Counted from the first letter of the stretch, positions 10,882-23,714 are shown. The stretch: DNA of 64,000 nt from Multifurca ochricompacta (GCA_022496185.1 WTXG01000068.1:105042-169041), one strand, 5' to 3'. Notes: a model not told the origin generated them from the sequence alone. Numbers and translations are program-made.

Positions 10882-13726
10882 ATGATGCTCTTCCACGCTT
10901 TACGAGTTTTCCAACACCGTCTTCCTTCTCAATCAATTCACCTTTCGAGATCACATTCATATCGCTCATTATCAACCATGGGGGCTGTCGGCACACAAAC
11001 CGTCGATACGACGGATAGAGTGGTTGCCCTGCGCAAGCTGATGGCGGAGCGCAACATTGACGCGTATATCGTGCCGAGTGAGGACCAACGTAGGCGTTCA
11101 ACTAAACTGATTGAAGATCTGCGCCGATACAATGTCTTTTCAGATTTCAGCGAGTATCCCGCAGAGTGCGATAAACGTCGGGCGTTCATATCTGGATTCA
11201 ATGGCTCTGCAGGTTCGTACACGACAAGGCAATATTGTCCCCCAATTTTGATTATTTGTAGGGACGGCGATTGTCACAAAGGAGAAAGCATATCTTTTTA
11301 CGGATGGGCGTTACTTTCTTCAGGCGGAGCAGCAACTCGATAAGTCAGTGTGAACTATGCCGAATTAAATTAGAGTTAAGACTCCAATGCCCGCAGGAAC
11401 TGGACATTGATGAAACAGGGCTTACCAGGTGCGCCTCACCTCTCGTTTTTCTGTGTATCTCCTCTGACCCCGTATTAGATGTTCCCACATGGCAAGAATT
11501 CATCACCAAGGCAAGCAAGAATATCACTCCGCATAAGCCGTCTACATTACTTTCCCAGAACGTCACCCTTCCTGACCATGTGGGGATTGACCCGGAGCTT
11601 ATCAGCGCTTGTATGTTCAGGCCGCTTCCTTCGATCCTCTTCTGAACGATGCATCCCAGCCGATGCCAAGTCTTTCACTGGAACTGATATCTCGTACAGT
11701 GAAAATCTTGTCGATCTGATCTGGGCCACGGCGCGACCTGCTCGCCCGAAGAATCCTGTCTTTGGTCTCGACGTTCGGTATGCCGGTCAAGACCACACGA
11801 GCAAACTCGCGCGTCTGCGTCAAGAGCTGGAGAAGCAGAAAGCTCGGGCGCTGGTGGTGACCATGCTCGACGAGGTCGCGTGGTTGTTCAACCTGCGTGG
11901 AGCGGATATCGACTTCAATCCCGTGTTCTTTGGCTATGCTGTTATCACGACGGATAATGCATTTCTGTTTGTCGACCCGGTGCAGGTCAGTCAGGACGTG
12001 CGCTCACAGCTTGGGCAGCAGGTTCAACTGCGTCCGTATGACGGGTTCATCCCTTATCTCAAGGAGCTTGGCACCGACTTGCAGGTAGGTTATTATGCCG
12101 TCTCCTTACCAATTTCTGGGATGTAACCCTGCTTTAGGCTGGCCAGAAGGTTTTAATTGGTGACAAGGCGAGCGTCGCAGTTGCCGAGGCTCTTGGACAT
12201 GCCTACGTCAACATTACGCGCTCGCCAGTTGCGGACCTCAAGACCATCAAGAACGGGACGGAGATCGAGGGCTTCCGTGCAAGTCATATCAGAGATGGCT
12301 CTGCGCTCGTGCGATACTTTGCATGGTTGGAGGAGCAGCTTGACAAGGGAGTCGAGTTGTCAGAGAGTCAGGGTGCTGACCAGTTGGAAAAATTCCGTTC
12401 GTGAGTATCTCCCCATGTATCTAAGATTAGCGGGAAGATCCATGACCGCTCGTGGTCCGCGCAGAGAGCTCCCTTTGTTTAAAGGATTGTCGTTCCAAAC
12501 GATTTCCTCTACCGGACCCAATGCGGGTAGGTGAAGCGTTTCTGCAATTTCCGCATATCCTCAATACCTTGGTGCAGCGATCATTCACTACGCGCCGGAT
12601 CCAAATGATTGTGCTATCATCCAGAAGGATCAGATATACTTGTGCGACTCTGGCGGTTCGTAAGGGTCACTACTTTCGCTGCTGCCAACCTTGATAAGGG
12701 ACTCAAAGGGCAATACCTGGATGGCACGACGGACGTAACACGTACTCTGCATTTCGGCACTCCAACCACCGAGCAGCGCCGTGCTTTCACCCGTGTTCTC
12801 CAAGGACACATCGCTATGGACTCCGCCATATTTCCTAATGGAACCTCAGGTAGGTGGCGCCGTGTTTGTAGGGTGGTTAAGGGTTTTATTAAAATGAATT
12901 GCCAACATACAGGATACATTATGTGAGCCATGCATTAATTTCTCTATAAATTGCTCCCTGAAACCTGAAACCATTCTCAGTGACACGTGGGCAAGGAGGT
13001 ACTTATGGAGGGACGGGCTCGGTACGTTACCCGCCCTCTGTTCTTAGCGCTATGTGACTTAGAAATTACAGATTACAGACACGGTACTGGGCACGGGGTT
13101 GGGCATTTCCTGAATGTCCATGAAGGTGCTCAATATATCGCGACTTGTATCCGGTACGCTGAGTCTTTTCATTTTCAGGTCCACAAGGGATCGGCACGCG
13201 AATTGGTGAGCATATAAATTTAATAGGTTTCTCGATCGCGATCTTACAACCGAGTTCCCCACATAGCGTATAACGGTACGCCATTGAAGCCAGGGATGAC
13301 GGTTTCCAACGGTACGTACGAATCCTCGCTCTCTCGCTTAGTTCCAACCGCTCATGAAAAGGGCATAGAACCGGGCTACTACGCCGATGGTGAATATGGC
13401 ATACGCATTGAGAACGTGGTCATTGTACGTGAAGTTCAGACGCCAAACAACTTTGGTAACAAAGGTTTCCTCGGGTTTGAGCACGTCACCACGGTATGAT
13501 ATCTGTCTTGCTTCTCTAGGATTTCGGATGGGAGCTCGCTGACGCGACCCACGTTTTCCCAAAGGCGCCTATGGGGCGGAATCTCATCGATGAGTCGCTC
13601 CTCTCCTCAGACGAACGGGCTTGGGTGGATGCGTACCATAAAGAGGTTTGGGAGAAAGTGTCGCCTCTGCTCGTGGGCGATGAGAGGGCGAAAGCATGGC
13701 TGCATCGCGAGTGCTTGCCGCTATAA
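10882..13726 (+). CDS. Xaa-Pro aminopeptidase P (peptidase M24B), intact, two in-frame starts
   Basis: This enzyme removes an N-terminal residue preceding proline using two metal ions. Exons, joined across more than ten short introns, give the N-terminal creatinase-like domains ([60 protein letters not shown]) and the catalytic pita-bread domain. Metal ligands are in the Asp pair of [11 protein letters not shown], the His of [15 protein letters not shown], and the Glu residues of VSNEPGYY and GIRIENV. The C-terminus reads [19 protein letters not shown], with TAA at 13724-13726. All splice phases I checked are consistent. Two starts are in frame. ATG 10978 gives a standard cytosolic N-terminus ([10 protein letters not shown]), and ATG 10882 adds 32 residues rich in Arg, His and Ser, lacking acids, that resemble a mitochondrial targeting peptide. 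Confidence 0.93.
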
Positions 13727-14265
13727 CGCTGAGAACTTAAGACACCGTCCTATTCCGCGTTGCATTGGTTGTGTGGGTCGTGCTTGCATGAAGTAGTCTC
13801 TGTACTAGCCCCTTTCGATTGTTCATTTGGGTATTTTAACTTCGGAAGCACGCGTAATCATAACCCTGAGCCACGACCACTTCGTCTTGATACGACGACT
13901 ACGACAAGTCTGTCTATACCTTCCGAGAGGATAGTACGTCTACATCTTCATCAAGTTTACTATTGATTCCTGAAGACTGCCTAACGCATACGCGTCCTGG
14001 TTTGTTTTCCTGGCTTTTGGAACATACTGGTTGAGGACGATTAGACTCGTCTGATTGCGCCAGTGCGCGGATGGTAACAATTCTTCACTCGTCCCTGGAA
14101 TCCAGCGCCTCGGACCCACGTTTCGCGGGATTTTAAAAAAAGGCTATTTTGAAGCATTAATGCACTTATGGCACGGTTATATGGTTATCATGATGCTTGT
14201 GACTTTGTGACTAGTAAAAACCCTTGAGCGACTTCCACTTATCCCTCTTCACTCTTCCATTCACC
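13727..14265. other. Intergenic region between aminopeptidase P and the helicase gene
   Basis: These 0.54 kb hold the 3' flank of the aminopeptidase gene and the upstream flank of the helicase gene. I see no gene or repeat. Confidence 0.4.
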
Positions 14266-17200
14266 ATGGTAGCTTACTGTGTTACTGCGCTAGGTGGAGG
14301 TACATGCATCGATAGTGCATGTCTCTCCCGCCATGACATATCGCGCTGCGACATTTGCGGATGCTCTCTTCCTAATCTCATACTCGAACAGCATCAGAAC
14401 GGGAAGAAACATATTCGAAATCTCGCTTCCCAAGGACCTCGCAACCTAGGTACCCCTCAACAGGTTCCTCCCTCGCAATTGGACCACCAGAATCCTCAAC
14501 CAGCGCCACCTCCCAATACTTTGCCACCTTCTGGCAGCACACCAGACACTATTATAGCTTCAGATCCACGCCTCACGGTCTCCCATAAAGGTGGTCTCGA
14601 TTTTAAAGTACAGGGAACCGGAAATGCAGGAAACTTGTCCTTTTCTCCCGCCAGTCTCACCATCCTCATAGAGAAAACCGACATGATCTCCAGTCTCTCT
14701 ATACATTCGATAGTACCCACCCCAAATTCATGGTGCGATTTATTTCAATGATTTCGACCGTGAGGTTCACACGTTGTTTCATGCAGTTTTTCTGCATCTC
14801 AAGTTGGCGAGACGGCGGTGATCCGGCACAAAAAGCCACGCAGGATCCTCGTGTCCTTTCAGGCGCCACATGCCGGCACTTTTCGCGCGTCCCTTAAAAT
14901 CACATTCAGTGATAAATCACGACAGAGTGATGGGGAGTTCAGTGTGATCCGCGAGCTTCTAGGGCGTGCTATTCTCCCTGGTATCCCTGCTAGCGCTGAA
15001 GATCGTTCCAACTCGGCGACGGGAGACACTGTTGTCGCGAGCGAAGACACCGGCATCACTGTCTCCCACGAGTCAGGCCTTCAATTTTCTCTGGAACGTT
15101 CACAGTCCAACGTGCAGTTCACACCGCAGACTGAGGAGCTTGTCATCGAAAAGTCCTCACGTTCTCCCCTGGTCTCCTTCGAAACGGCTACGGTACGCTT
15201 ACCAGATGGTTCCACGGCTAGGTGAGCCTTCTAAATTCCGAATGATGCTGGCTGCCCCTCATTAATCGTGACACACAGCTGTTTTTCCGCGGAGTTTCAT
15301 GGTTCTTCTAAGTGGGCCAAGCCCAAGAGTCGGCGTACAATAACTGTTTCCTTCGCACCTCAGCAAGAAGGGCTCTATGAAGCGATTCTTGAGCTCACCT
15401 TCCGTAACCACAAGCGCAAGGCAGACTTTGTGATCCAACGGACATTACGTGGGGTGGCCAAACAACCTGCTCGCGGCCACGCGCGTTCCTCTGGGTCCTT
15501 CCCAGCAAATGACTGGGCGGATGACCACGCGAGCCTCTCCTCTGATGAAGAAGAGGACCTTCCGGACAGCGACGGTACTGGTATCTCCGTCTCGGACGAA
15601 GATGGAGTGTATTTTGGCATCGTCGAACGCAGGCGCACAAATGGACCTTTTGCAACTCCAATGGCTTCACTCACCATTCAACATGCGAAAGGTTTTCCAG
15701 CTGTGACCTTCCTCAAGGCGAAAATCAATACATTGGATAACAGCGATCCCAGGTGTGTTGGGATTATTTCGGACTGCTGTTGGTATTCATCGACTACTTA
15801 CAGTTTTATAGCAAGGTTCGAGGGCGATACGCAGACGATACAACCTAGCACAGAAAGCGCAGTGCAAATCATCTTCAACCCCAAATTCGAAGGGCAATTC
15901 GAGGCCATACTTGAGCTGATTTTCTATGATAACCACCGATCGACTCGGTTCGTAGTTCGCAGAAGGTTACGAGCTATCGCTGGCTCGGTCGAGGATCATA
16001 AACACTTCGAATCTTTTAGCCAAGAGCGTATGTCCCACATTCTCAAAAGAAACAATACGTACCGCCTCAGAAGGTCATACTGCTCTGGTCCTCAGACAGA
16101 CCCCGAAAGTCAAGGAAACTACCAGACTATGAGTTACCGCCAATAGTCCAGGCAGCAGTAGACAACGCTACTGAAGAGCAACCTTACGACAAGGAGGTAC
16201 CTCACCTCATTCACATCTTGCGGCCAAAGGAATTAAGTATGGACACCTACGCCCAATATTTCAAGGCACTATTAAATGTTGATGAAGGGCACCAGCAGTA
16301 CGTTCAGAACCTTTCTCACTTTCTGATAGTGATATTGAACAGGCGAGATCTCATGGATCAACCTCCGTTCGAGGTTGAAGTTCAAAAGAACCGTGAGAGG
16401 TACAGGTATGTTTCTGTTTGGAATCACACGCACATTTGTTCAGTGGACCCTGCCGTAGTGTCGAGATCGAGAACAAAGACGAGGATTTGCTCCCAGAGGT
16501 GATTATCGGAGATTTCCTTTGGCTGGATGATAAGCAGGACGATATACGCTACGAAGCGCGCATAACCAATGCCGATGTGTTCACCAAAGTAAAGGTACTT
16601 TCTGTACTCAAGCTATCGCTAAGATGCCGGCGCAATTCGACCTCTATCGGGGCGCGACGTTTATTTTACGGTTCAGACTCAATCGCATCACGCTGCGCCG
16701 CCAGTATCATGCTCTGGCGTCGTCTTTTGGGTCCCTGCGCCGTCTCTTGTTCCCTATAGTGACAGATATCAAACCTCTGCAACACTCCCGAAAACTGAAA
16801 TCAAGTTGGCAAACGAGAATATCCGCCATGATGCTCAGCAGCTGCAGACATAATTTCGATCTTACAACAGCCAAAAGGGAACGTTCCATTCATCATCTAC
16901 GGGCCGTGAGCACACTTCCATCACCTTTTGACCGCGGCTGGTGTTGATGGTTCTGCCTTAGTCCTGGAACGGGAAAAACTTCCACTGTTGTCGAGAGTAT
17001 TGTGCAACTTGTACGCCACGATGCGGCGTAAAAATTCTTGCATGCACTCCGAGTAATGCCGCCGCAGATCTGCTGGTCGAGCGTCTGGCTGCCGCCGGCC
17101 TTAATTCGGACGAATTGTTCCGCTTGAACGCTTATTCGCGCTACGAGGAAGACATACCCGAGGATGTACAGGGATTCTCAGTATTCCCGGACCGCGCCAA

Positions 17201-18523
17201 ATTGCTAGCACACCGCGTCGTTCTCTGCACCTGCTCGACAGCGGGCTCTCTCCAGACGTTGAACATTCCCGTCGGGCATTTCAGTCACATTATCGTCGAC
17301 GAGGCTGCGCAGGCGGAGGAACCTCTGCGATGATTCCGATTGTGCTTTCTCGAATGAGAAAACGAATGTCATCCTCGCGGGTGACCCACATCAATTAGGC
17401 CCTGTCATCAAGTCAGTGAGGTCGCTGCTGCTGGCCTGGGGAAGAGCTACCTCCAACGGTTGATGCGCATTCGCGGAATTTACGGGCTCGAACGGCAAAG
17501 CGGAAAAACGTGAGTCACAAATCTTCTTATTCGTTGAAATGTGGCCCTTATTCAAAACACAATGCAGGATTGTTGACCTCCAGCGGAACGGCGTTCTCAC
17601 GGCGCAATCATCGCATGGCCAAATCGGTATTTGTACGAGGACATCATGCGAGCCCATGCGAAGGAGGAGATCGTACGCGTCTTACTCGATTCAAGCATCT
17701 TGCCGAAGAAGGGATTCCCTCTCATATTCCACGGGGTTAAAGGCGAAGAGCGGCGTACGAAACGTTCTCCGTCTTACTTCAACATTGTTGAGGCATCGAT
17801 CGTCCGTGACTACTGCCAGAAGCTCTTACGGATCCTGAGCGAAAATCTGTGAGTGCGAAGCAAATCTTTTTGCCTTTATCAACCTCCTATCATTATTTTT
17901 TTTTTAATTTTAAACTCGTTACAGACCCGGAAGAGATTGGTGTCATTGCGCCTTATAAGGCTCAAGTTAGGACGATCCGACAACTATGAAGATGGCAAAG
18001 TTGTCGAATATTTCGGTGGGCTCAGTCGAGCAATTCCAGGGACAGGTCCGTGTTTAGAGCACTGCCCGGAAGCAGTGAGCTGTCGCTAATCGTTTCCATC
18101 CTTTTGACACAGGAACGAAAAGTGATCATTTTGGCCACACTCGAAGCAACAAGGAAGTTGACAAGCGGAGGGCAATGGGTTTCTTGCAGAATCGGCAGCG
18201 TTTGAACGGTTCGGTTTCTAGTTCTTTTCTATTCCCATTAAGTGTGCGGCTGATGCACCTCTTTTAGTGGCCATCACGCGCGCACAGGCGTTACTCATCA
18301 CTATAGGAGACCCCGACGTACTGGGGAAGGATCCACTTTGGAAACATTCATGAACTACATCATTTTGCGAGGAGGGTGGACGGGGAAGATGCTCAGCTGG
18401 AAGCCCAAGGAAGAAGTTCATGTCCCCGGCTACGATATCACCCCAAGACCTGGAGGCGTCGTGTATGGGAAGGAATTCATCGATGGGAAGAGTGAGAAGA
18501 TTTATAGGTACGATGGAGAGTAG
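14266..18523 (+). CDS. MOV10/SDE3/Armitage-type RNA helicase with zinc finger and three repeated modules; frame broken
   Basis: This is a superfamily-1 (Upf1-like) helicase of the class that acts in RNA silencing and restricts retroelements in other eukaryotes. The ATG at 14266 opens MVAYCVTALGG, followed by a C2H2 finger (CDICGCSLPNLILEQHQNGKKH). Three similar modules of about 130 residues follow (near 14570-14975, 15050-15460 and 15580-15985), each with a TVSHxxGLxF-like start and an EGxYEAILELxF-like end. The helicase core shows PGTGKT (16962-16980), the Walker B variant VDEAAQAEEPL (near 17295-17325), AGDPHQLGPV (near 17377-17405), EEIGVIAPYKAQVR (near 17930-17970) and VAITRAQALLITIGDPDVL (18268-18325). 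Stop TAG is at 18521. Frame changes are needed near 17029-17036, 17325-17332 and 17346-17356. Whether these are real losses or consensus errors cannot be told from sequence alone. Confidence 0.8.
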
Positions 18524-19018
18524 TAGAAGTTGGAGAAGGACCAGGAAAGCGGGAGGGGTGTCTTTTTTTCGCAAATATGCGATCACTGATCTGTCTAGGC
18601 GTATACACGTTGCTGTCGTTTGTAGTGCAGTATGCATCCGGTGGATACTTTACACCTTTTCAGGACTAGGAATGACTACCACGCATTGAAGTCCCGCCAC
18701 GGACTTCCCCCAGACGACGATGAAGATGATCATGGGATGGGTTTGTCCCCAGTCCAAGTGGAGGCCAAAGGAACTGAGAGGCTTCCCTCGCCCTCGACTA
18801 TTCACTGTCACGTGACATCAATAGCCTTGCGTGAGGCGTGATTGACCTGCTCCCGTCCCGCGATAGCAAGGGCTTCCTAAAAGTGGTGTGAGAAGGACCT
18901 CAAGCCATGGATATGATTGTCCCCCTCGGCCTCCCTCCCAAATCCGCAGTTGGGAATATCCAACATTCACACTACTCAACCCTGATAGGTGGTCACAAGT
19001 GATTTGGAGGATCACGAC
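18524..19018. other. 3' flank of the helicase gene
   Basis: No gene or repeat was recognised between the helicase stop codon and the fold-back element. Confidence 0.4.
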
Positions 19019-20262
19019 TAGTGTTGTGACGGCCCCCCGGCTCGGCCTGAAAGCCGCGGCTTAGGCTCGGCTTTGGGCGGCTCAGGCTTTTCAAAACTCA
19101 AGCCTGGGCCGTAGCGACGGCTTCCGGCCGGCTTAGGCCCGGCTTAAGGCCCAAGCCGCGGCTTTACAGCTTTTGCATCTTGTAGTTTATACATTATGTC
19201 AACCCCTGGCCACTGCTTTGGCGTCCTGCTTCGACTCCATCATATTATGTCTCCTATTTAACTCCTATAACATAAATTGTATAAAAACCTCTTAGCTTAG
19301 CTTGTATCAATAACAGCATTGAATTTGTTGAACCAGAATACTGGTACAGAGATACTGAGAAAGCGGTCCAACATAATTGTGATCGCGTTTAGATAAAACA
19401 AAAACGCGTCTCACATTAATTAGATACTGAGTACATACATCTCAGATCGATCATGTGATTAAATCACATTGCGAGATAACGCGTTCATGTACTTTAACTT
19501 AGTAGCTGATATAGTACATCTAAATAGGAATTCTGAAGGAAACGGGCATGGTGAAGACTTATATTTTAGATACTTTGTTAACTTAAAGACTTAGGTGCTT
19601 GCGATAATGCGATAGCAACTGCTTTATCTATAGCAGATTTAGTGGCTTTATATACAATTTAGATGTACTATATCTGTTGAGCCGTTAACGGATCAGAGTA
19701 GGCCGGACCGGATCAGAGGTGACCGATGTTGGCAGTACAGGATGATACTTACACTCGTTTATTATGATTAGTTATGATTAAGTACATTCCTTATGATCAC
19801 AGCACAGCACAGTCCTTACAGTATTCAAAGACAGTATTTCTGTACCTTACAAAATTGTTGTTTTGACCAGATTTATCAGACTGCGTTTCCACAATATCAG
19901 CTACTAAATTAAAGTAAACGAACGCGCCGCTCGTTAATGAATGTGATTTAATCACATGATCAATCTGAGATGTATATACTCTCATCTTTGTTTTACAACG
20001 CGAGCGGACCGCTATCTCGGTATCTCTGTACCGGTGCTCTGGTTCAACACCATCCTTACACTGTAAACTGCCCAGTTGAAGTTCGCAAAAATCTAGATAG
20101 AAAGCGTGATTCAGCCACCAAAAGCCGCGGCCTCAGGCTTTTCATAGCTTAAGCCTGAGCCGTAGGCCGCTGGAAGCCGTTTTCACGGCCTATGTCGGCC
20201 CGGCTTTTTCCGGCTCAGCAACGGCCGGCTTACGGCTTCGAGCCGAGCCGTGCACATCACTA
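19019..20262. mobile_element. Fold-back, hAT-like non-autonomous DNA transposon (1.24 kb)
   Basis: The ends begin TAGTGTTGTG on the left and, read inward on the opposite strand, TAGTGATGTG on the right, followed by GC-rich blocks of GGCTCGGC / AAGCCGCGGCTT type repeated in inverted order. The inverted arms continue inward. The segment around 19331-19370 matches the reverse complement of about 20010-20050, and 19430-19500 matches the reverse complement of about 19895-19985 (shared TCATGTGATTAAATCACATT). Nearly the whole element is therefore an imperfect hairpin. There is no transposase ORF. TAGTG termini suggest hAT. The 8-bp flanks do not form a convincing duplication, so the exact family is inferred only. 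Confidence 0.7.
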
Positions 20263-20605
20263 ATTGCGCTACGCCGCAGAAGGCAGGCACAGATTCAGCT
20301 GATTGCGAAGCTTCTCTTATCGAACCGCCAATCGAACCAGGCGTAAATACCGCGGGCATTACTGCATGGCAACTGCATCATTGCGCCCGTCCGCGGTCCG
20401 CTGGTAAATTTGAAACTTGGATGTGGAAAATGAGATTAGCGACCTGAAATTCTACCGGGCCTACCAAGTTTAGCGGGGTCAACCCAATAAGAACCTGTTG
20501 CGCTACTACATTTAGCACAAGGGCCAGGAAGCAATATAACCACGGTACTAGCAGCCTAACTTCATATTCAACCCACTCTCTGCCACTGGCAACACAAATC
20601 GTAGC

Positions 20606-22653
20606 ATGTCTGACGACTCCACCCACGGAATGACATCCCTCGCGGGGATTCTAACCTTTGTTATCCTTTTTGTCACTTGGTATAGAAAGAGAGATCCTCT
20701 GGTTGGCCTTCTGTCATCTATTTACTGCCAATCGGCGTTGACAGATCGTGACCATAGCTCGATGCCATACCTACAATAGGATTTTCGGATCCTATCCTCT
20801 CCTACTTATCCGTTGCCCGTTTTTACCTCGACGGTTTCCGCATGATCAATGAAGGCTATGAGAAGGTATTCCAGCTGGATAGGTAATTGCTGTGAGTTGA
20901 CCTTGGTGTTATTTGTAGGCCAAACCAGGTTTATTCAAGATTGCTGTTTTCCGGAGATGGATAGTGTTGCCCGCGGTGCTGAATTAATTGAGGATGTCAA
21001 GAGGGCACCAGATGACGTCTTGTGCTTGCGCGCAGCAGCCACGGAGGTATTTGCCATGCGCACGGGCGTGGCCTACGCTCATTACGATCATATCAGTTAT
21101 TTCAAGCGGACTACACTTTACCCATGTTGAACATGAAGGACCAATATCACAATGATGTAATCCGTTCAAAATTGACACGGAATATCGCAGATACTTTCAA
21201 CGTAGTCCGCGACGAGCTTATCGGGTCCTTGGCAGACTATATCCCAAATCTGGTGAAGGTATGTGAAGGCTCATCCAGGATGGTCGACACTTCATAGGAG
21301 TGTAGAGTGGACCAAAGTATCCATCTTACCGACAATACAACGCGTGGTCTGTCGGACCACAAGTCGTGTATTCGTGGGTGCCCCTTTGTGTGCGTGATCA
21401 TTCTTCATTTCTCTCTTGGTCATTGACCTGTGCTGGTGTATTGCAGGCCACAATCACGACTATCACGAACTGGCTTTGGGCTTTGCGAGAAGTGTCATAA
21501 AGTCTGCCATTATAGTCGGCTTGTTTCCGAAACCTCTGAAACCGTGAGTGTCCGTATGTTCTGCACTTCATGGCTCTAACAACATTAAACTAGGATTGCT
21601 GCTCGATTTCTCTCCAATATTCCTGATAAGACTCGACAAATGATGGCGTTTATTAGACCCTTGGTCGAGGAGCGTTCGGAAAACTGGAAGCGGTCGGGAA
21701 TGCATGGGCTGATGTGCCGGTTTGTCATACTATTTTGCGTGATATCTTTCTTTCATCATGCGATCGGGAGGACAGAACGATATGCTCACGTGGCTCATAA
21801 GTGAGGCCAAAGGAGAGGAGAAGTCGCTCGAAGGCCTGGCCCGGAGACTGCTCATTATTAATTTTGCAGCGATTCACTCTACCTCAGCTGTAAATGTGGT
21901 AATTTGCTTGCCAAAACGCGTTCCTAATCACAAATATACGCAGACGTTCACACGGGTACTGTACAACATCCTTTCTAACCCGGAAAATATCGAGCCCCTC
22001 CGGCAAGAGGTCGAGGCGGTGGTGAAGAGGAAGGCTGGACGAAAGCCGGAATAGACAAGATGTACAAGATCGATAGTTTTTTGCGGGAGACACTACGGCG
22101 CGATGGTCTGGGTATTAGCACGTCAGCTCCTTCAAAATTATATTCTGGTTACTGATACTGGATTTTGAAGTTGGAATGCAACGGGTCGCATTACGCCCCT
22201 TCACATTTTCTAACGGCATGACCATCCCTGCTGGAACGATGGTCGCATTTCCACTCGGTGCTGTTCACACAGATGGAGCTGCCTATTCGAATCCTGAGGA
22301 ATTTGACGGCTTTCGCTTCTCAAAGCTTTGTGAAAAGGAGGGGGATGTCCTGGCGACTAAATACAAAGCGGTTTCTCCGTCCCTGAAAGCCTATTTTTTG
22401 GCTTGGGGCGCCACGCATGGTGAGTATGCTGGCCTTGTTTGGTTTGTGCATGCCTGAGATGACATTAATGACTTGATTGAACAGCCCTGGGCGGTTCTTC
22501 GCGGCTAACGAAGTGAAGGTACTACTTGCACATATTCTTGTGACATATGACATCAAGTTCGAGGATGGTAAAGGAGTCCCGGGCAGTTTGGCGATCGGCT
22601 CGCTCCGCATCCTTAGGGATACGAACATATTGTTCAGGAGACGCCGGAAATAG
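20606..22653 (+). CDS. Cytochrome P450 (ent-kaurene-oxidase-like / CYP512-type), frame broken at two or more sites
   Basis: Membrane-anchored monooxygenase. The ATG at 20606 starts a hydrophobic anchor (LAGILTFVILFVTWY) followed by basic residues. Later exons give RSKLTRNIADTFNVVRDE, RTTSRVFVGAPL, an I-helix variant FAAIHSTSA, the ExxR helix in DSFLRETLRR (near 22073-22105), VALRPFTFSNGMTIPAGTMV, NPEEFDGFRF and, after an intron, the heme loop HACPGRFFAANEVK (cysteine joined across the intron ending near 22485), ending LFRRRRK with TAG at 22651. Two frame changes are required, near 22020-22035 and 22405-22420, each consistent with one missing base. The fragment resembles the agaricomycete CYP512 group, often linked to terpenoid oxidation; this subfamily call is by motif memory only. 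Confidence 0.78.
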
Positions 22654-22879
22654 TTCGGAAATCGGTGGTTCTCGATGCTGTAAAAGGTTTCGTTTTTGGC
22701 TGGAAACAGGCAAATTTATCATCAAGTTGGAATGCTATTTTCAAGAGTAGGTAGGACATTCTTGAGATGCCCCATTCTAGCCAGGTAGATTGGTAGAGGC
22801 ATGGATGTGCTACTGTGTGAGTTGGGTGACTGTTACCCTGCAGAATTTCTGATAGGCTTTCTGTTGACATGGGATGTGT

Positions 22880-23090
22880 CTGGAGTAGTGTTTGCCACAG
22901 GTAACCTGTGGGTAAAAACACATGGACCTGTACCTGTACCCATATGTACCCATAGGGATCAGCAAGGGTTTTCATACCTGTGCAGGTAAGTGCTGTGGGT
23001 TTTGATGGGTACAGGTACAGGTATACAACTCCCAACCCACCAGAAACCCATACCTGCACAGCAGGTTTGGCAGGTATAAGTGGCCATCAG
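22880..23090. repeat. GTACAGGT-rich inverted/direct repeat block
   Basis: CCTGTACCTGTACCC-type strings near 22926-22950 recur in inverted form (GGGTACAGGTACAGGT) near 23006-23022, with more CACAGGT and GCAGGT units either side. This looks like the terminus of a decayed DNA transposon. No boundary or TSD could be set. Confidence 0.4.
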
Positions 23091-23596
23091 TCATTGACAA
23101 GATCAGCAGAAATTTAATGATAAAATACATTTGTAGCAAACAAATGACTATATTTTATTTGATGTATGCTACAGGGTTTTTGTAAATATGTTCTAGTGTT
23201 ATCCTATGAAATATCAAAGCAGATCAACAGTGCAATGTAAAATAAAAGTGTTATCAGTGATCCACTCTCTTGAAAATCCTGATGCAACTGTTTTATTAAT
23301 GTGCAATCAATTCTGCCAGTCTGGCACTATCTAAAATACACTCTAGACTACTTTAGACTATTCTATAATCTAATTATCAAATTAGTTTACTGAAACAAGG
23401 CCCATGTGTATCTACAGGCTGCATAGGGCAGTGACTACATTGGACCAGCATATTGGTCTGATCTCCTTCCTATTAAGGAAGGTTGACTTAACAATTGCAG
23501 CTGCAATTTTCCATTGGTCTGACATGATTGTGATCATGCATAGATAACACAACAGAAACACATTCACAAATTAATTAGATACATAGAATATACATC

Positions 23597-23714
23597 TAGT
23601 GATGTTCCAGCCTGGCTTGGCCCAAAAGCTGCAGCTTTGGCTCAGCCTGAGGCGGCTCCAGCTTTCCTGAAGTCTGGGCCAAGCCAAAGCCACCACAGAT
23701 GGCTTGGCCCTGGC
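23597..23714. mobile_element. Decayed terminus of a TAGTG fold-back element, cut by a gypsy LTR
   Basis: TAGTGATGTTCCAGCC followed by GGCTTGGCC/CAAAGCTGC-type repeats is a CpG-depleted relative of the termini of the 19019-20262 element. It ends abruptly at the LTR starting at 23715, so the gypsy element inserted into, or recombined with, this older sequence. Confidence 0.55.

Noticed and set aside
19011..20270. 8-bp target duplication for the fold-back element
   Set aside because: The flanking octamers agree at only about half of the positions, so no duplication is claimed.
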